From Amaricoccus sp047275745 (GTDB taxonomy: Bacteria > Pseudomonadota > Alphaproteobacteria > Rhodobacterales > Rhodobacteraceae), in assembly GCF_047275745.1 (NCBI RefSeq), contig NZ_JBKQWU010000012.1:36752-100751 (forward strand): a stretch of 64,000 bases of DNA. The letters are read 5' to 3'. Of the stretch, positions 58,572 through 64,000 are shown piece by piece; the first letter of the stretch is position 1; the number at the start of each line of letters is the position of its first letter. The translations under genes were made by a program, and so were the position numbers. The notes under the pieces are model-generated. The model was not told the DNA's origin. It searched no databases and saw only the letters and a program-made list of their open reading frames with translations.

Positions 58572-60710
58572 TCAGTTCGCGCCCTCGGGGGCGGTGAGAA
58601 GACCCCGCACGAACTCCGCGACGCCGGGACCGGTCTCCAGAAGCTCGCGAGGCTCCTCGAGGCTCGGCCGGGCAAGTCCTGGTGCCTGGGCGGCGAAGGC
58701 GGTCTCGGCCGGTGTCGCGCCCGCGGGGCGCTCCGACCGGCCCATATAGGCTGCCATCGCACGTTCGGCCGGGTCGGCGGAGCCGCGTACGCGCGTCCAG
58801 TCGCCGGCGGGGAAGGCGTAGGGCGCGGTCTCGGGCTCGAGCCCGGCCGCTGCGAGCGTCCCCACCGCCTCCGACCAGGCGCCCGCCCCGGCCTCGGCGC
58901 GGGCCAGAAGCGCCGTGGCTTCCGTTCCCGGCAGGTTCGCCGCGAGCGCGTGCGCGCGCTCGGGATGGCCGAGGCGCAGTTCCGCCTCGGCGGCGATGAG
59001 CCGCGTTTCGGCCTCGCCGAGCGGTCCGGGGCCGGCGGTCAGGGAGGGTGCCACGAGATCGCGCGCCGCCGCCGGCAGGCCGATCGCGAGCAGCCGCCGC
59101 GCGATCGCGGCGCGGTCGGGCGCGGCGCCCCGGTCCCGCGCGATCAGCGCCGGATGGCCGAGGACCAGACCGGCCCAATCCGCCGCGCCGGGAGCGGCGT
59201 CCGGGCTTGCGAGCAGCCGCGTCGCGACGGTGGCGAAGCGCCGCGTCTCGGCCGGCAGATCCCGCCGCGCCGTCTCGAGCGCGTCGAGCGCGGCGGCGAG
59301 CGCGCCGCTTCGCCCGAGGGTCTCGGCCGAAAGGGCGAGCAGATCCGCCCGGAGCGGCAGTCCGCGCGAGAGATGCGCGGCGACCGCGAGATCGGCGGCG
59401 AGTTCTGGCGTTGGCGTGCCCGCGCGAAGGACGAGCCTCGCATGCCGCGCCAGCGCCTCGGTCGCCTCGGCGATCGGCGCCTGCGCGAGGTCGCGGAAGA
59501 GCGCCGACGCCTCCGCCGGCCTCTCCCGCTCCAGGAGCGCGGCGCGGGCGAAGGTGAATTCGGGCGTCTCCGGGAGACCCGCGCGCGTCACGAGATCGCG
59601 GAGCCGCGCCGCTTCCGCGACCCTCCCCGCGCCGAGGAAGCGGGAGATGAGCCGGGGACCGAGCAGGAGCCGCGTGTCCGGGGGCAGAGCGGCGAAGGCG
59701 GTTTCGAACCCCTTCTCCGGCACGTCGGGCGCGGGCAGGTCGCCCGCGAGCGCCTGCCAGAGCCCGTGCGCGCCGGGGCAGGTCTCGGGCTTGCGCAGCG
59801 GACCGGTGGCGGGCGGAGCGGTGCCCTCGACCACCCGCGCGAGATCTTCGAGCAGCGCCCGGTCAGGGAAACGCGCCGGGAAGGCCGCGAGCAGGCCCCG
59901 CGCCTCCAGCCCCAGGCCGGAACGGAGGTGGAGCCTGACGAGTTTCGCGAGAACCCGGGGATCAGCCTCCCCCGAGGCCGAGATCAGACCCCGCGCCGCT
60001 GCCGCTCGCGCGTCGGCGAAGGCCTCGCCCGGCCGGGGGCCGCCGAGATCGAAACGCGCGTCGGGAAGGCAATCCGGCGGCGGCGCGGGACGAAGCTCGC
60101 GGCGATCGCGGTCGAGCACGGTGACCGCCTCGATCTGGCGATGGCCGGGCGGCGTCGCCGCGGCCGGTCCCGCGGCCGGGACGGCATCGAGATCGACGAC
60201 GCCCTGCTCGGCCGCGCGTTCGAGCTGGCGCAGCAGCGCGGCCTCGGCGGTGGCGACCACCCGTGCCTCGCGCGCGTCGCGCGCGGCATTGGCGGCGGCG
60301 CGGGATTTCGGCGGCGGCACGACCGGCCCCTCGGCGGGGGCGATGTCGAGCGCGACGAGGCGGCTGTCGATGCGCGTGGCACTGACGGAGCAGTCGCAGC
60401 CGAGCGTCAGCGCGACGCGGGTGCCGGCGGGCGTGTCGCCCGCCTCGATCGCCGAGACGCGGGCGCGGGTCAGCCGCGCGAGCGCGCGGCTCGTGTCGAA
60501 ACCGAGCTTCCGGCCCGGAAAGATCAGCGCCGCCTCGCGTCCCTCCACGCGCAGCGAGAACGAAACCCCCGCGGCGACCGGCAGGACGACGCGGGTGAAG
60601 CCGGTGTGCTCGCCGCCCCGGATCGTCTGCGCCGCCGTCGCGGCTGGCAGCGCGAAGGCGGGCAGAAACGCGGCGGCGAGGATCGCCCGAAAATCCGGAA
60701 GCCCGGCCAT
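58572..60710 (-). CDS. exported repeat-rich protein in the motA cluster
   Basis: A 712-residue exported protein. The signal peptide (ILAAAFLPAFALPAATAAQT) is followed by a beta-rich AMIN-like domain (residues about 35-125: GFTRVVLPV ... ALIFPGRKLGF ... LTLGCDCSVSATRI). The rest is Ala/Leu/Arg-rich helical repeats of TPR character. Its ATG overlaps the motA stop (ATGA), so it belongs to the flagellar motor operon. A role in periplasmic motor assembly or stator support is an inference from this position. Confidence 0.75.
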   Translation of the reverse strand: MAGLPDFRAILAAAFLPAFALPAATAAQTIRGGEHTGFTRVVLPVAAGVSFSLRVEGREAALIFPGRKLGFDTSRALARLTRARVSAIEAGDTPAGTRVALTLGCDCSVSATRIDSRLVALDIAPAEGPVVPPPKSRAAANAARDAREARVVATAEAALLRQLERAAEQGVVDLDAVPAAGPAAATPPGHRQIEAVTVLDRDRRELRPAPPPDCLPDARFDLGGPRPGEAFADARAAAARGLISASGEADPRVLAKLVRLHLRSGLGLEARGLLAAFPARFPDRALLEDLARVVEGTAPPATGPLRKPETCPGAHGLWQALAGDLPAPDVPEKGFETAFAALPPDTRLLLGPRLISRFLGAGRVAEAARLRDLVTRAGLPETPEFTFARAALLERERPAEASALFRDLAQAPIAEATEALARHARLVLRAGTPTPELAADLAVAAHLSRGLPLRADLLALSAETLGRSGALAAALDALETARRDLPAETRRFATVATRLLASPDAAPGAADWAGLVLGHPALIARDRGAAPDRAAIARRLLAIGLPAAARDLVAPSLTAGPGPLGEAETRLIAAEAELRLGHPERAHALAANLPGTEATALLARAEAGAGAWSEAVGTLAAAGLEPETAPYAFPAGDWTRVRGSADPAERAMAAYMGRSERPAGATPAETAFAAQAPGLARPSLEEPRELLETGPGVAEFVRGLLTAPEGAN

Positions 60711-61573
60711 CACGCGGCCTGGCGCGTGGCGCGAAGCGCGCCTTCCAGATCGCCGTAGCTCGGGCGGACGGCGGCGGGCGTGTTCTGCCGCCCGACCTCG
60801 ACGCAGACATTGGCGGCGTGGTTGTGGAGCGCGGCCACCATGACCTCGCGGATCAGGTTGTAGAAGGTCTGGTCCTCGTCGATCACCGCCTTCACGCGCG
60901 AGGCGAAGGGGCCGACGATGCCATAGGCGAGGAAGACGCCCATGAAGGTCCCGACCAGCGCGCCCGCGATCATCTTGCCGAGCACCGGCGGCGGCTGGTC
61001 GATCGAGGCCATGGTCTTGATGACGCCGAGCACCGCCGCGACGATCCCGAGCGCGGGCAGGGCATCCGCCATGGTCTGGAGCGCGTGCGAGGAATGCTGC
61101 GCCTTGGCGTAGGTCTTCTCGATCCGCTTGGTGAGCACTTCCTCGACCTGGTGCGGGTCGTCGTAGTTCATCGAGGCCGACCGCAGCGTGTCGCAGATGA
61201 GCGAGACCGCCTCCGCGTCGGCGAGGATGCGCGGATAGGCCATGAAGATCGGCGAGGAGGCCGGGTCCTCGATATGCGAGTCGAGCTCGACCGGATTGGC
61301 CCGTGCCTTGATGAGCTGGAACATCAGGCACAGGAGGTCCTGATAGTCGCGCGGCTTCCACTTCGGTCCCTTGAAGACCTTGGCGATGTCCGACAGCGTG
61401 TGCTTGATCGTGTGGAAGTCGCTGGAGATGACGAAGGCCCCGATCGCGGCGCCGGCGATGATGATCATCTCATGCGGCAGGGCGTGGAGAATGATCTCGA
61501 GCTTGCCGCCGGCGATGATGTACCCACCGAAGACCATGGCGAAAACGATGCAGACTCCGGCTATTCCGACCAT
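60710..61573 (-). CDS. motA: flagellar motor stator protein MotA
   Basis: Inner-membrane stator subunit, 287 residues with four membrane helices. It starts MVGIAGVCIVFAMVFGGYI. The cytoplasmic loop carries the charged residues that contact FliG (LRSASMNYDDPHQVEEVLTKRIE). Helices 3-4 contain PALGIVAAVLGVIKTM and GTFMGVFLAYGIVGP with the conserved prolines. MotB is not in this window. The start at 61573 follows the conserved opening; a 17-residue extension is rejected. Confidence 0.94.
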   Translation of the reverse strand: MVGIAGVCIVFAMVFGGYIIAGGKLEIILHALPHEMIIIAGAAIGAFVISSDFHTIKHTLSDIAKVFKGPKWKPRDYQDLLCLMFQLIKARANPVELDSHIEDPASSPIFMAYPRILADAEAVSLICDTLRSASMNYDDPHQVEEVLTKRIEKTYAKAQHSSHALQTMADALPALGIVAAVLGVIKTMASIDQPPPVLGKMIAGALVGTFMGVFLAYGIVGPFASRVKAVIDEDQTFYNLIREVMVAALHNHAANVCVEVGRQNTPAAVRPSYGDLEGALRATRQAA

Positions 61574-61657
61574 GTCCTCGTGTCCTGTCCGTCCGTCGCG
61601 CCCGTCCACGCGGGTCGCGCACAATCTGTGGGGGAGGCGGGTTAAGAAAGGTTCAAG

Positions 61658-62212
61658 TCACCGCGTCGGCACGCGCGAGTTGCGGCTCGCGACCGTGACC
61701 GTGACCGCGTAGGCGGCTTCGGGTGTCATGCCCGCCATGACCTGGGCCGCGATCTCGGGGCGCATCCGCGCGAGAAGTCCGGCGGCGAAGGCGACATCCA
61801 TCTTGTCTAGGATGCGCGCGGCGTCGCCGGGCTTCATCTTCTCGTAGACCGCCGTCATCCGGTCGATGTCCTTCTCGGCGGCCTTGTCGGCCGAGGCGAG
61901 CGTGCCCTCGAGCTGTTCGCGCGCCTTCTCGAAGGCCGCGAGCTGCTCTTCGAGCTTGGTCTCGGCGACGCCGAGCGCCTGGGCGCGGTCGGCGAGCGTC
62001 TTGTCGCGGGCGTCGAGATCCGCTTCGCGGGCCCGGAGCGCGGCGAGGAGCGCGTCGTTCGGCGTGGGTGCGGGCACCGGCTCCGCGCTCCGCGACAGTT
62101 CCTGCGCCACGGCGAGGCCGCCCTCGCCGAAGCGCAGCGAGGCGGAGCCGAGAAAGCAGAGTACGATAAGGGACACGCCGCCGATCGCGGCGCGGTTGCG
62201 TCCACCGGCCAT
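61658..62212 (-). CDS. MotE-like flagellar protein
   Basis: A 184-residue protein: an N-terminal membrane or signal segment (IGGVSLIVLCFLGSASLRF), a long coiled coil (ALRAREADLDARDKTLADRAQALG...KAAEKDIDRMTAVYEKMKP) and a C-terminal domain (AARILDKMDVAFAAGLLARMRPEIAAQVMAGM) related to the MgtE N-terminal fold. This is the MotE family, periplasmic chaperone-like factors for the motor in alphaproteobacteria. It lies between motA and the DUF6468-like gene in one transcript. Confidence 0.82.
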   Translation of the reverse strand: MAGGRNRAAIGGVSLIVLCFLGSASLRFGEGGLAVAQELSRSAEPVPAPTPNDALLAALRAREADLDARDKTLADRAQALGVAETKLEEQLAAFEKAREQLEGTLASADKAAEKDIDRMTAVYEKMKPGDAARILDKMDVAFAAGLLARMRPEIAAQVMAGMTPEAAYAVTVTVASRNSRVPTR

Positions 62213-62215
62213 CGC

Positions 62216-62927
62216 TCAGGCCTTGTCGCCGGCGAGCGCGCGCAGCGTCGCGAGGATCTCTTCCTCAGCCTTGCCGTCGGCCTCCGTGCTTCTCGCGGCG
62301 GCGGAAAGCGAGCGGACCGCCGGCAGGCCGCGCGGCTTGGGCAAGCCGTCGGCGGAGGGCTCGGGCCGGCCGGGGCTCGATTGCATCCCGGCGGGGGCCG
62401 TCCGGAGGGCAGGCGCCGGGGCGGGGCGCGCGGAAGGGGCGCGCGCCGCGGAGGTGGGGGCCGGAGAGGAGGGAGCGGAGGGAGGCCGTCCCTCGGGCGC
62501 GGAGCCGCGCGCGGGACGGGCGGCGGTCGCCCGGAGCGCCGGCTGAGCCGGTTCCGAACCGTTCGGATCGTTCACTGCCGCGAGCAGGAGGCGCAACTGC
62601 TCCGCCGCCGCTTCGGCCCGGGTGGCGAGCCGGGCGAGTTCCTGGCGGCCTTCGCGCGTATTGGCGCGCGCCTCGTCGAGCGTCGCNCGCCGCCGCTTCG
62701 GCCCGGGTGGCGAGCCGGGCGAGTTCCTGGCGGCCTTCGCGCGTATTGGCGCGCGCCTCGTCGAGCGTCGCGCGGGCGAGTTCGATCTGGCGCGTGAGGC
62801 GCACGAGCGTACCGCCGAGCCCCTTGTCGAGATCCTTGAGCGCGTCGACCCGGCGGGCCAGCACCCAGCAATATGTCGCCGCGAACAGCGTCGCGGCGAG
62901 GAGCAGCCCGTCCGTGAGCAGTTCCAA
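62216..62927 (-). CDS. flagellar-cluster membrane protein (DUF6468-like), frame broken by assembly artefact
   Basis: The 5' part (MELLTDGLLLAATLFAATYCW ... LDEARANTREGRQELARLATRAEAAA) and the 3' part (RLLLAAVNDPNGSEPAQP ... EEEILATLRALAGDKA) lie in different frames, separated by an 84-base exact duplication around an N at 62687. Removing 85 bases (one copy plus the N) restores one frame of 209 codons, which is 208 residues. The protein has one N-terminal membrane helix, a coiled-coil and a Pro/Ala-rich tail. Its type is a Rhodobacterales flagellar-cluster protein. The break is most likely not biological. Confidence 0.8.
62603..62771. other. 84-bp exact duplication flanking an N, probable contig join
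   Basis: Bases 62603-62686 and 62688-62771 are identical, with a single N at 62687 between them. The 85-base offset is not a multiple of three and breaks the gene it lies in. This is the form of two contig ends with unmerged overlap. Confidence 0.93.
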
Positions 62928-62936
62928 CTGAGCCTC

Positions 62937-63437
62937 CTAGTTCAGGATGAATTCGGTGACGAGGATATCGCGCACGTCGTCGCCGCCGGCGACGAGCTGG
63001 ACGCGGCGCAGCATCTGCGCCCGGAGCCGCGGCATGGCGGCGGGGTCTTCGAGTTCGGCCACATCGACGGCGCGGAGATAGCCGATCAGCACGTCGAGGA
63101 TTCGCGGCCTGAACGCCTCCACCGCCGGCATGAGCCCCGGCGCGGTCTCGATCGTCGCAGCGAGGCGCAGGTGCCGCGCCCCCTGGCCCGGCGCGAGCGA
63201 GACCGTGATCGGATCGAGCGGCAGGAAGATCTCACCGCCGGCCTCCGCGCCGTGGCCGGCGGCGACGGGCTTCGGTGATCCGCCACGCGAGATGGCGAGC
63301 GGGTCGACGAGGCCGGCGTAGACCGTGCCGAATCCCGCGCCGCCGAGAACGATGGCGAGGATGGCGCCGATCAGCAATCCCGCGCGGCCGCGCTTTCTCG
63401 GAGCGTCGTCGGGGGCGGGAAGGGCGGCTTCGGTCAT
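62937..63437 (-). CDS. fliL: flagellar basal body-associated protein FliL
   Basis: A 166-residue protein with one N-terminal membrane helix (GLLIGAILAIVLGGAGFGTVYAGL) preceded by a short positive cytoplasmic segment. The periplasmic domain (FLPLDPITVSLAPG...RHLRLAATIETAPG...AFRPRILDVLIGYLRAVDVAELEDP) is the SPFH-like stator-associated fold and ends DVRDILVTEFILN. It is the first gene of this minus-strand flagellar transcript in the window. The fliF gene often found next to fliL is not present, since the region beyond is accessory DNA. Confidence 0.92.
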   Translation of the reverse strand: MTEAALPAPDDAPRKRGRAGLLIGAILAIVLGGAGFGTVYAGLVDPLAISRGGSPKPVAAGHGAEAGGEIFLPLDPITVSLAPGQGARHLRLAATIETAPGLMPAVEAFRPRILDVLIGYLRAVDVAELEDPAAMPRLRAQMLRRVQLVAGGDDVRDILVTEFILN

Positions 63438-63643
63438 CGCGTCATCCGGATGCTGGCTGGTTCGGTGCTGCGAGCATTAGCCGGGCGACCACTAACAAAA
63501 TTTTACGGAACGGTACGCTTTTGGACTTAGACTCGACGTGCACACCAGATGTGGTATGCTGACGGCAGGCGACCGCGATTCGGTTGGCTGCCTCCGTTTT
63601 GGGGCAGGACGAAACCAAGGGACAGAAGCCTAAGGGCAAGTGA
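63438..63643. other. lower-GC intergenic region
   Basis: The stretch around 63491-63540 is markedly AT-richer than the flagellar genes. It marks the junction to the accessory right edge. No gene, tRNA or clear promoter recognised. Confidence 0.4.
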
Positions 63644-63919
63644 CTAGCCCTCGCCCAAGTGAACTAGACGTACTACGCAACGTGCAGGTATCTGAATAAT
63701 CCCAGAAGCCTGCACGTTGTCATCCGCTACGCGGCCGATATTCGGCGCAAGCGCCTTCACATCCTCAGTGTCCTGCACGAGCCATCCGACAGAACTGCAT
63801 TTCACTACGGATGGCGATCGAAGCTCACTTATGTATTGCCAGTGCGACGCCGGCTGTACGCTGTCTTCCCATTCGATCAGGACTAAGAGCCGAACCCGAA
63901 ATGAGTTGAGCGATATCAT
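63644..63919 (-). CDS. small hypothetical protein of accessory type
   Basis: A 91-residue protein beginning MISLNSFRVRLLVLIEWEDS, with SSVGWLVQDTEDVKALAPNIG and a C-terminal QASGIIQIPARCVVR. It has no signal, membrane helix or known catalytic motif. Phrases such as IEWEDS and IIQIP.RCVV recur in small hypothetical proteins near mobile regions, as far as I recall. Its 5' end abuts the probable IS terminus at about 63921, so its promoter may have been displaced by the insertion. A GTG at 63934 would be inside the IS. Confidence 0.6.
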   Translation of the reverse strand: MISLNSFRVRLLVLIEWEDSVQPASHWQYISELRSPSVVKCSSVGWLVQDTEDVKALAPNIGRVADDNVQASGIIQIPARCVVRLVHLGEG

Positions 63920-63920
63920 A

Positions 63921-64000
63921 GGGTTGTGATTCACGTCGGTTTGCGAAGACTGACGGAGATCGGATGCCTTGGAATGATACCGCTCGGCGTGACTATGTCC
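63921..64000. mobile_element. left end of a probable insertion sequence (partial)
   Basis: The start of an IS-like unit, judged from a transposase-like N-terminus at 63964 and a candidate terminal sequence at about 63921-63934, right at the 5' end of the small hypothetical gene. The right end and target duplication are outside the window. Confidence 0.4.
63964..64000 (+). CDS. probable IS5-family transposase, N-terminus only (partial)
   Basis: Twelve codons are visible before the window ends: MPWNDTARRDYV. This opening resembles IS5-family transposases, whose N-termini typically read MPW..TxRR.Y and continue into RYASDLTDAEW. The sequence GGGTTGTGATTCAC from about 63921 could be the left terminal repeat of the element. 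The family call rests on few residues. Confidence 0.45.
   Translation, partial: MPWNDTARRDYV

Noticed and set aside
63678..63719. Perfect 11-bp inverted repeat CAACGTGCAGG/CCTGCACGTTG as an operator or att site
   Set aside because: It lies within the small hypothetical coding sequence and encodes the DNVQ...PARCVV segment, which looks like protein-level conservation.

Overview
The window reads as chromosomal DNA of a high-GC alphaproteobacterium, most likely Rhodobacterales. The evidence is the strong GC3 bias, a single-cysteine IscR, a NasTS-controlled nitrate operon, an iscR-nifS-sufB-sufC-sufD-sufS iron-sulfur operon behind an Irr/ICE-type box, and a fliL-motE-motA flagellar segment. I see no rRNA, tRNA or CRISPR array. 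Both edges look like lower-GC accessory DNA. The left edge holds the N-terminal part of an AAA/TOPRIM (OLD-like) ATPase. The right edge holds a small hypothetical gene and the first codons of what looks like an IS5-type transposase.

Layout. 1-1250: the AT-rich ATPase. 1325-4771: replicative dnaE. 5023-9677: a BMP-type (nucleoside/purine class) ABC importer. 9747-24063: a nitrate/nitrite assimilation cluster. It runs nasT-nasS, an ANTAR-type antitermination leader, nrtA-nrtB-nrtC/D, a tandem-GAF protein, nirB-nirD-nasA, a deleted nirC/FNT remnant and cysG. 24440-36830: mixed housekeeping genes, including a 41-residue orphan peptide, ssb, a lytic transglycosylase, an OpgC-like acyltransferase, uvrA, an enoyl-CoA hydratase family gene, a LysR regulator, a CBS protein, coaD, two cyclophilins and tyrS. 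36905-39766: anmK, MAPEG, LysE and a hydrolase. 39807-47962: the suf operon. 47963-48284: an intergenic region that looks like an orphan small RNA gene with its own promoter and terminator. 48285-57915: rpe, a 3-hydroxyisobutyrate-type dehydrogenase, a penicillin acylase, an Nramp-like transporter, mfd and a membrane protein. 58158-58546: a guanidine-II riboswitch with a Gdx guanidinium exporter. 58572-63437: flagellar genes.

How the genes work together. NasS (nitrate sensor) and NasT (ANTAR antiterminator) should gate transcription through the leader at 11685-11755, where two adjacent A1/G4 hexaloop hairpins overlap a long terminator. The operon then imports nitrate by ABC transport, reduces it (NasA) and the nitrite (NirBD), and makes the siroheme NirB needs (CysG). 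The suf operon builds Fe-S clusters, and its promoter overlaps an ICE-like palindrome, which suggests iron control.

The most interesting items are the ANTAR leader, the guanidine-II/Gdx pair, a four-hairpin dispersed element present twice (19357-19483 and 35442-35572) whose stems differ in sequence but keep their pairing, the nirC deletion remnant, the orphan sRNA candidate, and an 84-bp duplication around an N at 62687 that marks a faulty assembly join and artificially breaks a flagellar gene.
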